Assembly: GCF_947490095.1 (NCBI RefSeq)
Contig: NZ_CANLFS010000006.1
Coordinates: 1 to 64,000, forward strand
From: an uncultured Halomonas sp.
GTDB lineage: Bacteria; Pseudomonadota; Gammaproteobacteria; Pseudomonadales; Halomonadaceae
Length of the DNA: 64,000 nt
Direction of reading: 5' to 3'
Every line of letters starts with the position of its first letter. Positions within the stretch are counted from its first letter, which is position 1. Of this stretch, positions 29,707-38,347 are shown one piece after another. The translations under genes were made by a program, and so were the position numbers. The notes under the pieces were generated by a model, which worked only from the letters and a program-made list of their open reading frames with translations, was not told the DNA's origin and did no database searches.

Positions 29707-30153
29707 TCACTCTTCTGGCATCGACTGTCCCTTGATAGCTGCCTGGCGCCCCAACTCTGCCAGAACATTAACAAGAACATCCAGCCCCCGACGTGCGTCT
29801 TCATTCTTATTGAACTTCTTGATGCTTTGCCACATTGTGGGCGGCTCAGGTTCTGCGGCTGCTTGTACCGACGCATAGCGTAAAGCATTGGTGAGCATCC
29901 ATACGCCACCTATACTTTCTTCATAAAGCGCCATAAGTTTCTGCAGCATGGCATCATCTGACATCTCAACAACGTCTGAAGTAGCTGCCAGCAAGTCAAC
30001 AATATTATGCAAACGCCGACCTTGCAGAATCGGCTCAAGCTTTTCCAGAAGATCGGAAATCCCTTCCACCGTAGCCTCATTCTGCAGGGCCGGGAAGCGG
30101 TCAATCAGTTGATCCAGTGACTGATTTTGTACATCAACACTTTCTGTACTCAT
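29707..30153 (-). CDS. DUF1641-family protein
   Basis: A 148-residue, helical, soluble protein with no catalytic motif I can see. The central ISDLLEKLEPILQGRRLHNIVDLLA and AMLQKLMALYEESIGGVWMLTNALRYA match the DUF1641 family, which is repeatedly found beside sulfide:quinone oxidoreductase-like flavoproteins. AAGGAGAGGG precedes the ATG. It starts 12 nt after the flavoprotein stop. GC content is clearly lower than in dnaX. Role unknown; a structural or regulatory partner of the flavoprotein is a guess. Confidence 0.75.
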   Translation of the reverse strand: MSTESVDVQNQSLDQLIDRFPALQNEATVEGISDLLEKLEPILQGRRLHNIVDLLAATSDVVEMSDDAMLQKLMALYEESIGGVWMLTNALRYASVQAAAEPEPPTMWQSIKKFNKNEDARRGLDVLVNVLAELGRQAAIKGQSMPEE

Positions 30154-30165
30154 TGCACCCTCTCC

Positions 30166-31356
30166 TTAAACCAGGCCGCGGGCGACTGACCAGTACACCC
30201 CTCGGTTGAAGCCTTTTCGCATCAGACCGCCAATCTTGGTCGCTGGAGTAGGAATGACGTCTACATCGTAGTCGTACCAAAGGGGCATGCCAGCCTCCAT
30301 GCCCATCTGGGCGATCGCCTGGACCTTGCCATCATACTCCTCTACTGTTTTTCCCCAGCGCATCAAACCTGCAATATTATTACAGATTACCGGAGACTGG
30401 TTATGACAGCTCCCACCTGCTTTACTTATAGGAAGGTCGACGGTATCTCCCATGACAAAAACATTTTCATATCCTTCCAGCTGCAGAGACTGACGATCAG
30501 TAGGTAGCCATCCCTCTCTGTTGGGCGCTTGCGATACGCCGGAATCAATTACCGCATCCACTGCACGTATGGGTGGTGTTTGAATCAGAATATCAAAATC
30601 CTCTTCTTCACCCTCCTCCGAAATAGCCACCTTCCGATCCGGGTCAACATTCTTGAGCGTAAAGCCACGCTTATGCTTGATACCCTTCATATCGAACACA
30701 GAGGGCAAAACTTCACAAGTATCTTTTTGCAAGAATAAACAATTGCGAATAAGCTGCGAGACAGTAGGATAAGTATAAACAATCTCGACCTGGTCCCGCA
30801 CTCCCCTTTGTCGCAAAAACTCGTCCAGCATCAGGGTGGTTTCCATTGGCGCTATACCGCACTGGTGAGGCACGTTAGGAGTGGTTGGAAACGTTACGCC
30901 AACAAAAATCCGGCCCTTTTCAATAGTGGAGATTTTCTCAAAAAGCTTCCTTGCGGGTGCATGCTGATAAAAGTGATCTCCTCCTTCCTGCAATCCTTCT
31001 ATCCGCTCTGGCGAAGGTATACAACCGGTAGAAACCACAAGATAATCATATTCATATACATTACCAGAACTCATTTTCAGGCGACTTTCCGTAAACTCAA
31101 AGCCATCCACCTGGTCCAACACAAAGTTAATTTCTGGTCTCAGCAAAGAGGCTTGATGACGCCTTAACTCTTCTTTATAAAATGCACCAAAGGCGACATA
31201 CATGAACGCAGGCTTATAGTAGTGCCAAGGACTATTGGAGACTAGTGTCACACGAACTTCACCACGGACAACTTCCGGATAAAGCTTGCTTACAAGATTG
31301 TTGGCCGTCATAGTTCCGCCAATACCACCACCAACCACAACAACATTTTTTATCAT
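30166..31356 (-). CDS. Sulfide:quinone oxidoreductase-like flavoprotein
   Basis: A 396-residue FAD enzyme of the SQR/FCC group. It has an N-terminal dinucleotide motif VVVGGGIGG (6-14), YDYLVVSTGC (Cys112), PHQCGIAP (Cys166) and the FAD-binding VFVMGDTVDLPISKAGGSC (Cys317). Cys166 and Cys317 sit where SQRs keep redox cysteines; Cys112 is extra. Such enzymes pass electrons from sulfide to quinone at the inner membrane face. The C-terminus (GFNRGVYWSVARGLV) could be a membrane-binding amphipathic helix. GGAGAAAG precedes the ATG. The sequence is AT-richer than its flanks. A different thiol substrate cannot be excluded. Confidence 0.78.
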   Translation of the reverse strand: MIKNVVVVGGGIGGTMTANNLVSKLYPEVVRGEVRVTLVSNSPWHYYKPAFMYVAFGAFYKEELRRHQASLLRPEINFVLDQVDGFEFTESRLKMSSGNVYEYDYLVVSTGCIPSPERIEGLQEGGDHFYQHAPARKLFEKISTIEKGRIFVGVTFPTTPNVPHQCGIAPMETTLMLDEFLRQRGVRDQVEIVYTYPTVSQLIRNCLFLQKDTCEVLPSVFDMKGIKHKRGFTLKNVDPDRKVAISEEGEEEDFDILIQTPPIRAVDAVIDSGVSQAPNREGWLPTDRQSLQLEGYENVFVMGDTVDLPISKAGGSCHNQSPVICNNIAGLMRWGKTVEEYDGKVQAIAQMGMEAGMPLWYDYDVDVIPTPATKIGGLMRKGFNRGVYWSVARGLV

Positions 31357-31415
31357 TATCTTTCTCCGTACACTTTGAATGCAACATCATCAAACATTGC
31401 TTTTCTTTCAGATAA

Positions 31416-31871
31416 TCAGCACTCCTGTAAGGCGATTAATTGTTGTAGGACGTAAAAAGGTAGCAGGGCGACTTCGTGTCGATCGGGCATGCCAGCTGCA
31501 GCTTGTAATATCATTAATTCAGGCCAGTTCAACAAGGCCTCGTCGGAAAAATCGCCCCGCAAGACAAGCTCCAAATCCTGCTGAGCAGCCTTCAGGCTGA
31601 GGGCCGTAATACCAGGCACTCGGGCCAAAATAATGCCGGTAGTCGCTTGGGCCAGTGAGCAAGAACGCACACGATAGCCAAGCTCCATAACCACCCCACC
31701 CTCTATTCGAGCGTCAAGGGTGACACTATCGCGGCTTTCGAGAGTACTATTCAGGCTTAGTGTATGAATATTTTCACCGTCGAGTCGCCGATCACGGCGA
31801 ACATCGGCTGCATACTTTCTAAACAACCCGTGCATGTCGGGCTGATTTTTATCGTGCGCATGCGGAATCAA
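31416..31871 (-). CDS. IscU/NifU-N-like scaffold protein with only one conserved cysteine
   Basis: A 151-residue protein with the NifU N-terminal fold: VMELGYRVRSCSLAQATTGII and a C-terminal WPELMILQAAAGMPDRHEVALLPF. Iron-sulfur scaffolds use three cysteines; only Cys71 aligns here. The first is absent, and the third position reads RHEVAL in place of a cysteine (Cys151 is the last residue). It probably does not build clusters in the standard way. The start is TTG at 31871 with AGAGGT 6 nt upstream. First gene of the operon with SQR and DUF1641, 59 bp before SQR. Confidence 0.7.
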   Translation of the reverse strand: MIPHAHDKNQPDMHGLFRKYAADVRRDRRLDGENIHTLSLNSTLESRDSVTLDARIEGGVVMELGYRVRSCSLAQATTGIILARVPGITALSLKAAQQDLELVLRGDFSDEALLNWPELMILQAAAGMPDRHEVALLPFYVLQQLIALQEC

Positions 31872-32050
31872 TGGAACACCTCTTTCCTTATCGTAGGATA
31901 GTTAAGGGTGCAACCATTACAACGCTGCCACAAAAGAAAACCATACACAAGAAGTTATTAACTTATAATTTCAAGAAATTTTTTGCGGTCAGAGCCATAG
32001 CTCTTCGAGTGATGCTCTACGATTCAATTTAATATCACAAGACAGGAAAC

Positions 32051-32069
32051 GAGGGGCAGATAGCCCCTC
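32051..32069 (-). terminator. Hairpin after the amidohydrolase gene
   Basis: GAGGGGC, loop TATCT, GCCCCTC on the minus strand, 14 bp past the stop of the deacetylase-fold gene; GTTTCCTG follows, so the T-tract is poor. The rest of 31872-32083 is AT-rich, unannotated and probably holds the promoter of the IscU-like operon. Confidence 0.45.
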
Positions 32070-32083
32070 TTGTGGTCGAAATT

Positions 32084-33115
32084 CTATGGACTGGAAAGGC
32101 CATCAAGCACGTTGGCCACGTTGGTGCCGATCTCCTCCACCGCATAGCCGCCCTCCATCAACAGCAGGGTCGGCAGGCCCAGCGCCGCCAGGCGCTGCCC
32201 CATCGCGGTGAAGTCATCGCCGCTCAGCCGGAAGGCACTGATCGGGTCACCCTCGAAGGTATCCACCCCCAACGACACGATCAGCAACTCACAGCCCGAC
32301 TCTCGGATGCGCTCCTTGGCGGCTTCCAGCACATGGAACCACACCTCGGCGCCACTGCCCTTCGGCAGCGGATAGTTCACGGTGTAACCCGCCCCGTCCC
32401 CCTCGCCTACTTCGTCGGCATGGCCCGTGAAGTAGGGAAAGCATGTCATGGGGTCGCCATGGATCGAGATAAACAGCACGTCGCTGCGCTGTTCGAAGAT
32501 CTGCTGGGTGCCATTGCCATGATGAAAATCCACATCGAGGATGGCGACTCGCGATAGCCCCGCATCCAGCGCGCGCTGGGCGGCGACGGCGGCGTTATTG
32601 AAGAAGCAGTAGCCACCGAACTGGTCCACCGCGGCATGATGACCCGGTGGGCGACACAGCCCGAAAGCCGCCTCGCCGCTTTCCAGCACATGATCCAGCG
32701 CCGAGAGCGCCACATCCTTGCTGGCCATGGCCGCCTCGAAGGTACCCGCACAAATCGATGTGTCCGCCCCCAGGGCGTAGTACCCCAGGCGCCCATCAAC
32801 GCAGTCGGGAATCCGCCGCCCCGGCAGCGTGCGGGTGGGCCAGACCCAGGCGATGGCCTCGCCATATCGACCCAGCGCCCGCCAGTCATCCCAGCAGGTG
32901 GCCAGGAAGTCGACGTAGTCGGCATCATGCACCGCCAGCACCGGCGCGAGCCCATGCTCGGCCGGCTCGACCACTTCAGTGAACCCCGCCTCGTCAAGGC
33001 CCGCGAGGATCATGTCGACCCGCTCCGGACACTCCCAGGGCACCACCAGCTTGCCGCCGTCGAGCTCGGTCCGGGCGCGCCGCGCCTTGGTCATGTCGGA
33101 GTGATAGATACGCAT
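32084..33115 (-). CDS. Histone-deacetylase-fold amidohydrolase (acetylpolyamine amidohydrolase-like)
   Basis: A 343-residue zinc amidohydrolase. RPPGHHA (His159/His160), DVDFHHGNGTQQIF (Zn ligands Asp196, His198) and SLGVDTFEGDP (third Zn ligand) are intact, as is the transition-state Tyr region GGYAVEE near the end. The N-terminal extended loop (KLVVPWECPERVDMI) is that of bacterial acetylpolyamine amidohydrolases, which deacetylate acetylputrescine and related amines. It neighbours the LysR/aminotransferase/M20 cluster, so it may feed that pathway; the direction is the same as lysR. Confidence 0.88.
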   Translation of the reverse strand: MRIYHSDMTKARRARTELDGGKLVVPWECPERVDMILAGLDEAGFTEVVEPAEHGLAPVLAVHDADYVDFLATCWDDWRALGRYGEAIAWVWPTRTLPGRRIPDCVDGRLGYYALGADTSICAGTFEAAMASKDVALSALDHVLESGEAAFGLCRPPGHHAAVDQFGGYCFFNNAAVAAQRALDAGLSRVAILDVDFHHGNGTQQIFEQRSDVLFISIHGDPMTCFPYFTGHADEVGEGDGAGYTVNYPLPKGSGAEVWFHVLEAAKERIRESGCELLIVSLGVDTFEGDPISAFRLSGDDFTAMGQRLAALGLPTLLLMEGGYAVEEIGTNVANVLDGLSSP

Positions 33116-33246
33116 GGCGTGAAAGAGTCCTCGGAGTGGAGACGTCGCAGGCGGTCAAGCATGCCATCGATGGCGAGCAGATTCACCCGTTCGGCGCCGC
33201 CCATGAGGCCACGCTCAGCCACGGCACGCACGGTGAGCAGCGGCAT
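33091..33246 (-). CDS. Possible 51-residue protein between lysR and the amidohydrolase
   Basis: An ATG at 33246, 16 nt past the lysR stop, opens a 51-codon frame that overlaps the amidohydrolase start by 25 nt. It begins MPLLTVRAVAERGLMGGAE. About 70% of its third codon positions are G or C, as in neighbouring real genes. There is no recognisable domain and no good ribosome site. It could be chance. Confidence 0.3.
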   Translation of the reverse strand: MPLLTVRAVAERGLMGGAERVNLLAIDGMLDRLRRLHSEDSFTPCVSITPT

Positions 33247-33261
33247 GCCGAGCTAGCGTGG

Positions 33262-34179
33262 CTAGTCGGACTGGCAGTAGTCTCGGCTGAGGCGACGTCC
33301 CTGCTCGCGGATGAAAGTCAGCGCCCTCCCCTGGCGCCAGTTATCGCGGTAGGCCAGCCCGAAGCTGAAGCCCATCGCCGGAGTAAAGGGCCGCACGGCC
33401 ACGCGACACCCAGTGGGCAGCTGGTCTTCGGCGGTGATCCGGTTCATCACCGTGATGCCCACCCCATTGGCCACCAGCGACACGATGGTGCCGATGTTGG
33501 CTTCGGTCTTGGCGGCAATCGGCACGCCGTGACTCGCCACCAGCTCCAGCAGCGGGTTGGCGCGCACGCTCGGCTGATTGCTGACCACCAGATGCTGGTC
33601 GCGCAGGTCGCCAACGTCGATTAAGGGTAATCGAGCCAGAGAGTGATTCGTCGGCAGCAGACATACCGCCTCGGTCTCGAACCAGGGGTCTACACGGATG
33701 GCATGGGCCGCCACCGGCAGCGTCACGAAGCCGATATCGGCATGGCTCGACTCCACCGCCGTCTGCACCTCGTGGCTGGCCATCATGTCGAGGCTGACGC
33801 TCAGCCGCGGCTGTTCGCACAGTAAAGACGCCACCAGGCGTGGCACGAAACCGAAGGAAAGCCCCGGCACGGCGGCGATCCGCAGCCGTGACACCCCGAA
33901 CTCCTTGAGCGCCAGCACGCTGTGTCGCAGCTCCTCGATGTTGCCCATCAACCGCAGCACCTCTTCGTAGAGCTCGCCGGCCTCCGGCGTCGCTACCAGA
34001 CGATTCTTCTCACGGTGAAACAGGCACAGTCCCAGATTCTCCTCCAGCTGAGCCAGGGAGCGGCTCACGCCTGACTGGGTCATGCCTAGCATCCGCGCCG
34101 CCTGGGAGGCACTGCCGGCCTCGAAGAGCGTCTTGAAGACGGCGAGTGCCTTCAGCGAGTGAATCGTGACATCTACCAT
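33262..34179 (-). CDS. LysR-family transcriptional regulator
   Basis: A 305-residue regulator. The N-terminal winged helix reads HSLKALAVFKTLFEAGSASQAARMLGMTQSGVSRSLAQLEENLG, and a periplasmic-binding-protein-like effector domain covers about 92-300. It is divergent from the aminotransferase operon, with a dyad in the gap, so it most likely activates that operon in response to its substrate. The effector is unknown. Confidence 0.9.
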   Translation of the reverse strand: MVDVTIHSLKALAVFKTLFEAGSASQAARMLGMTQSGVSRSLAQLEENLGLCLFHREKNRLVATPEAGELYEEVLRLMGNIEELRHSVLALKEFGVSRLRIAAVPGLSFGFVPRLVASLLCEQPRLSVSLDMMASHEVQTAVESSHADIGFVTLPVAAHAIRVDPWFETEAVCLLPTNHSLARLPLIDVGDLRDQHLVVSNQPSVRANPLLELVASHGVPIAAKTEANIGTIVSLVANGVGITVMNRITAEDQLPTGCRVAVRPFTPAMGFSFGLAYRDNWRQGRALTFIREQGRRLSRDYCQSD

Positions 34180-34198
34180 GACTTTCTCTCATCGAAAT

Positions 34199-34232
34199 CG
34201 CTAAAAACATCATATATTGAAATGTTTCAGCG
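34199..34232. promoter_or_regulatory. Dyad in the lysR/aminotransferase gap, candidate LysR site
   Basis: CGCTAAAAACAT (34199-34210) and ATGTTTCAGCG (34222-34232) are inverted arms around an AT-rich centre (CATATATTGAA). The dyad lies 20 bp from the lysR start and 81 bp from the aminotransferase start. A T-N11-A core fits inside. This is the expected place for a LysR activator site. Confidence 0.5.
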
Positions 34233-34312
34233 GGGCTACCTAGACTGAGAGCAGACTTCACCACACCACGCTTCTTTCTACTCGCCATCTCCACCACTAG
34301 CGGACCGACGCC

Positions 34313-35677
34313 ATGACGACATCCTCGCTGTTCTATCAGGCCGGCCCCTCCATGCCGGAAGTGAGCCATGGCCAGGGAGTCTTCCTGTGGGATACCCGGG
34401 GCAAGGAATACCTGGACGGCTGCTCCGGGGCCATCTCCTGCAACCTGGGCCACGGACATCCCGATATTCGCGCCGCCATGCTCGAGCAGCTGGATCGCGT
34501 CGCCTTCACCTATCGCACCCAGTTCGAGAACGGCCCCGCCGTCGAGCTCGGCGAGACGCTAGTCGAGATGACCAACAGCGAGCTCGAGAAGGTGTTCTTC
34601 GTTTCCAGCGGTTCCGAAGCCATGGAGTCGGCTCAGAAGCTGGCGCGCCAGTACTTTGTCGCCATCGGCAAGCCCCAGCGGCGTCATTTCGTCTCGCTGC
34701 GCCCTTCCTACCACGGCAGCACCCTCGGCGCCCTGGGCCTGACCGGCTACCAGCCGCTGGAGGCTCCCTTCGCCGACATCATCACCGGCTCGATCAAGGT
34801 GCCCAGCCCCGATTTCTACCGCCAGCAGGACGGCAGCCGCAAGGCTCACATTGCCCGGCTGCTTAGCGAGACCCGCGCCCGGATCGAGGCCACCGGCGGC
34901 GACAGCATCATCGCCGTCGTGGTCGAACCGGTGGGCGGCGCCAGCACCGGGGCGCGCCTGGTCGACCGCGGCTACCTCCAGGGCCTACGCGACCTGTGCG
35001 ACGAGATCGGCTGCCTGCTGATCTATGACGAGGTGCTGTGTGGCGTGGGCCGCACCGGCAGCTGGTTCGCCTATCAGCAATGGGGCGTGGCGCCGGATAT
35101 TCTGGCCACGGCCAAGGGCCTGGGCGCGGGCTACTACCCGGTGGGCGCCATACTCAGCCGGGCGCCGATTGTCGAGGCCGTGATGACCAGCGACGGTTTT
35201 CAGCATGGCCACACCTATGCCGGCAATCCGCTGGCCTGTGCCACCGCCCTGGCGGCCATCCGCGCCATTCAGCGGGAAAACCTGCTCGAGAACGTGGCGG
35301 CGCGCGGTGCTCAGCTGCAGCAAGGCCTACACGCGCTGCAGGCACGCTTCGACTGGATCGGCGACGTGCGCGGCCTGGGCCTGCTATGGGGCGTGGAGCT
35401 GGTGATCGACGCCGACAGCAAGACCGCCTTTCCCGCCGACGCCAACCTGTTTGCCAAGGCCACCGCACTCGCCAAGGAAGAAGGCTTGCTGATCTACCCG
35501 CGTCGCACGCTCGACGGCGTGGCCGGCGATCACTTCCTGGTCAGCCCGCCGTTCATCATCAACGAGGTCGAAGTAGAGCAGCTGCTCGAGCGTCTCGAAC
35601 GGGCGCTTTCACGACTTGATGACGACGTCATAGCACCACTGCGCGACGACTCCCACACCCCCGGCATCACAGGCTGA
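34313..35677 (+). CDS. Class III PLP-dependent aminotransferase
   Basis: A 454-residue omega/beta-amino acid transaminase. PLP-binding features: VSSGSEAMESAQKLAR, PSYHGSTLGALGLTG, IYDEVLCGVGRTG and the Schiff-base lysine in ATAKGLGAGYYPVGA (about 269). Class III enzymes act on amino groups away from the carboxylate, such as beta-alanine, GABA and beta-amino acids. It is followed by a CoA-transferase and thiolase, so a beta-amino acid giving a 3-keto acid is the logical substrate (inference). First gene of the LysR-facing operon. Confidence 0.88.
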   Translation: MTTSSLFYQAGPSMPEVSHGQGVFLWDTRGKEYLDGCSGAISCNLGHGHPDIRAAMLEQLDRVAFTYRTQFENGPAVELGETLVEMTNSELEKVFFVSSGSEAMESAQKLARQYFVAIGKPQRRHFVSLRPSYHGSTLGALGLTGYQPLEAPFADIITGSIKVPSPDFYRQQDGSRKAHIARLLSETRARIEATGGDSIIAVVVEPVGGASTGARLVDRGYLQGLRDLCDEIGCLLIYDEVLCGVGRTGSWFAYQQWGVAPDILATAKGLGAGYYPVGAILSRAPIVEAVMTSDGFQHGHTYAGNPLACATALAAIRAIQRENLLENVAARGAQLQQGLHALQARFDWIGDVRGLGLLWGVELVIDADSKTAFPADANLFAKATALAKEEGLLIYPRRTLDGVAGDHFLVSPPFIINEVEVEQLLERLERALSRLDDDVIAPLRDDSHTPGITG

Positions 35678-35683
35678 GACCCC

Positions 35684-36385
35684 ATGACGCGACTCAATGA
35701 CAAATACATGGACATCGATGCCGCCATCGCACGCATTGAAGACGGCGCCTCGATCATGGTCGGCGGTTTCGGCTCGCCCGGCACGCCCTTCGCCCTGCTC
35801 GACGCCTTGCTCGAACAGGGCCAGAGCCAACTGACGTTGATCAAGAACGACGCCAATGAAACCGACATCGGCATCGGCAAGCTGATTCGCGCCGGTCGCG
35901 TCGACCGTCTGATCACTTCGCACATCGGCCTCAACCGAGTGGCCATCGAAGAAATGAATGCCGGCCGCCTGACGGTAGAGATTCACCCCCAGGGGCTGCT
36001 GGCCGAGAAGATTCGCTGCGCCGGCGCCGGCCACTTTGGTTTCCTGACCGACATCGGCCTCGGCACCGAGATCGGTGAAGGACGCCGCGAGATCGACTGC
36101 GACGGCAAGACCTGGGCCGTCGAGCCGGCCATCCACGCCGACTTCGCCCTGGTGCATGCCGACCTGGCCGACCGCTACGGCAACCTCGTGTACCGCGGTA
36201 CCGCCATCAACTTCAACCCGCTGATGGCCATGGCTGCCGAACGGGTCATCGCCCAGGCCTTTGCGGTCAAGGCGCCCGGCGGCCTGGTGCCCGAACAGAT
36301 TCATACGCCCTGCGCCTTCGTCAGCCAGATTGTCCAGGTCGACCCTGCCACCAGCGAACAAGGGAGGCGCGCCCATGCCGTCTGA
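35684..36385 (+). CDS. CoA-transferase subunit A
   Basis: A 233-residue alpha subunit of a family I 3-oxoacid CoA-transferase (AtoD/PcaI-like). IEDGASIMVGGFGSPGTPFALLDALLEQ holds the GGFxxxGxP signature; LIKNDANETDIGIGKLIRAGRVDRLITSHIGLN follows. It moves CoA from an acyl-CoA donor to a 3-keto acid. It starts 6 nt after the aminotransferase stop and overlaps subunit B by 11 nt. Confidence 0.9.
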   Translation: MTRLNDKYMDIDAAIARIEDGASIMVGGFGSPGTPFALLDALLEQGQSQLTLIKNDANETDIGIGKLIRAGRVDRLITSHIGLNRVAIEEMNAGRLTVEIHPQGLLAEKIRCAGAGHFGFLTDIGLGTEIGEGRREIDCDGKTWAVEPAIHADFALVHADLADRYGNLVYRGTAINFNPLMAMAAERVIAQAFAVKAPGGLVPEQIHTPCAFVSQIVQVDPATSEQGRRAHAV

Positions 36386-37028
36386 TCAGCAACGCATCCT
36401 GGCCCGTGCCGCCGGGGAGATCACCGCCGGGCAGATCGTCAATCTGGGCATCGGCCTGCCCACCCGGCTGTTTCACTACCTGCCGCCGGATCTCGAGGTG
36501 TTGGTGCACTCGGAAAACGGCGTGCTGGGTTGCCAGCTGATCGACGACGGTGCCGAGGCCGACCTGGAGATGATCGACTCGGGAGGCGCCTACATCGGCA
36601 CCCGTCCCGGCGCCAGCGTGTTCGACAGTGCCCTGTCGTTTGCCATGATTCGCCGTCGTCGGGTGGACATCACCTTCATGGGCGCCTTCGAGGTCGACCG
36701 GCAGGGCAACCTAGCCAACTGGAAGATTCCCGGCAAGTTCTCGCCGGGCATCGGCGGCGCCATGGAACTGGCCCAGAAAGTCGAGCGCCTTGTGGTGCTG
36801 TGCTCGCACAATGACAAGCACGGCAACCCCAAGATTCTCGAGCACTGCCGGCTGCCGTTGACCGCGCCACGCTGCGTGTCACTGATCATCACCGAAAAGG
36901 CCGCCATGCGCGTGACCCATTCAGGACTTGAAGTGGTGGATATCGCCGAGGGACTAAGCGTGGACGAGCTGCGCGCCGCCACCGAGGCCGAGCTGATCAT
37001 CGACGAATCGCGGCTGGAGAGGTTCTGA
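36375..37028 (+). CDS. CoA-transferase subunit B
   Basis: A 217-residue beta subunit. The catalytic glutamate is Glu47 in VHSENGVLG, which forms the glutamyl-CoA intermediate. VNLGIGLPT and MGAFEVDRQGNLANWKIPGK are family hallmarks. The ATG at 36375 follows AGGGAGG by 7 nt and overlaps subunit A by 11 nt; the longer upstream frame is not used. Its TGA shares one base with the next ATG (TGATG). Confidence 0.92.
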   Translation: MPSDQQRILARAAGEITAGQIVNLGIGLPTRLFHYLPPDLEVLVHSENGVLGCQLIDDGAEADLEMIDSGGAYIGTRPGASVFDSALSFAMIRRRRVDITFMGAFEVDRQGNLANWKIPGKFSPGIGGAMELAQKVERLVVLCSHNDKHGNPKILEHCRLPLTAPRCVSLIITEKAAMRVTHSGLEVVDIAEGLSVDELRAATEAELIIDESRLERF

Positions 37029-38347
37029 TGATCAATGCCACCGAACAACGCATTCTCGAGCGCTGCGATGCCCTGATGGACGACACCCTAGAGCTGACCC
37101 GTGACCTGGTGCGCGGCTACAGCGTGCTGGGCCAGGAGCACGGCGCGCTTGCCACCATGGAGCGCTGGTTCGAGCGCCTCGGATTGCCCACCGAGCGCGT
37201 GGCGCTGGACTCGCCGGGCTTCGCCGACAATCCGCACCGCGCGCCCACCAGTTGGAGCGGCGAAGGCCGCTACAACGTCGTCTCGCGGCTCAACCCTGAC
37301 TCCGGCAAGCCCCACCTGGTACTCAACGGCCACCTGGACGTGGTGCCCGCCGAGCCCAGCGACATGTGGACACGCCCGCCCTGGGAGCCCTGGCAGAAAG
37401 ACGGCTGGCTATATGGTCGCGGCGCCGGCGACATGAAGGCCGGCATCGCCGCCATGGTGATGGCGGTGCAGGCGGTGCGCCAGGCCGGCATGGATCTCGA
37501 TTTCCCGCTGACGCTGCAGACGGTGATCGAAGAAGAGTGTACCGGCAACGGCGCCCTGGCCTGCCTGCATCAGGGCTACGGCGGCGACTTCGCGCTGATT
37601 CCCGAACCCTTCGGCGCCCAGCTATACAGCGGCCAGGTCGGCGTGCTGTGGTTCCGCCTGCGCCTCGACGGCGTGCCGGCCCACGTGCTGGACACCCGCG
37701 CCGGCAGCAACGCCATCGAGCAGATCCTGGCCTATTTGCCGGCCTTCAAGGTGCTGGAGGACGAAATGAATGCGCTGCCGCGGCCAGCCCCCTACGCGGC
37801 GCTGGATCATCCATTTAACCTCAGCATCGGCAAGATCGAGGGCGGCAACTGGGCCTCCAGCGTGCCGGCCCACGCCATTATCGAAGGCCGCGTCGGCTTC
37901 CCGCCGGGCATGAGCGCCGACGAGGCCATGACCCGGGTTCGCGAAACCATCGCTCAGCGCTACGTCGAGCTCGGCGGTGCTGGCCCCGAACCGCAGGTTG
38001 AGTTCCACGGCTTTCGTTCCGAAGGCCACCTGGTCGATATGGAAACACCGGCCATCCGCCTGCTGTCGCGCTGCCATGAGGACCTGGTCGGCGAACCGCC
38101 GGCCCACTATCTCGCGACCTGCACCACCGATCTGCGCGCCTTCCACGTCCAGGGCGGCATCAACGGCACCTGCTATGGCCCCATCGCCCAGCGCATCCAC
38201 GGCGTGGATGAGTGCGTGGAGATCGCCTCGATCCAGCGGGTGCTGACCACCTATGCGCTGTTTATCAGCCGCTGGGCAAGTGCCGAGCATGGCGCCAAAC
38301 ACAGCAACGCTCGGAATGCCACCGCCACCAAACGGAGCCTGTCATGA
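37028..38347 (+). CDS. M20-family deacylase (ArgE/DapE-like)
   Basis: A 439-residue metallopeptidase-fold amidohydrolase. Metal ligands: NGHLDVVP (His102, Asp104), GAGDMKAG (Asp135) and the catalytic acid in VIEEECTGNGA (168-170); a dimerisation insert follows. Such enzymes remove N-acetyl or N-succinyl groups from amino acids. Placed within the transaminase/CoA-transferase operon, it probably removes an acyl group before transamination. Overlaps both neighbours (1 nt and 4 nt). Confidence 0.87.
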   Translation: MINATEQRILERCDALMDDTLELTRDLVRGYSVLGQEHGALATMERWFERLGLPTERVALDSPGFADNPHRAPTSWSGEGRYNVVSRLNPDSGKPHLVLNGHLDVVPAEPSDMWTRPPWEPWQKDGWLYGRGAGDMKAGIAAMVMAVQAVRQAGMDLDFPLTLQTVIEEECTGNGALACLHQGYGGDFALIPEPFGAQLYSGQVGVLWFRLRLDGVPAHVLDTRAGSNAIEQILAYLPAFKVLEDEMNALPRPAPYAALDHPFNLSIGKIEGGNWASSVPAHAIIEGRVGFPPGMSADEAMTRVRETIAQRYVELGGAGPEPQVEFHGFRSEGHLVDMETPAIRLLSRCHEDLVGEPPAHYLATCTTDLRAFHVQGGINGTCYGPIAQRIHGVDECVEIASIQRVLTTYALFISRWASAEHGAKHSNARNATATKRSLS

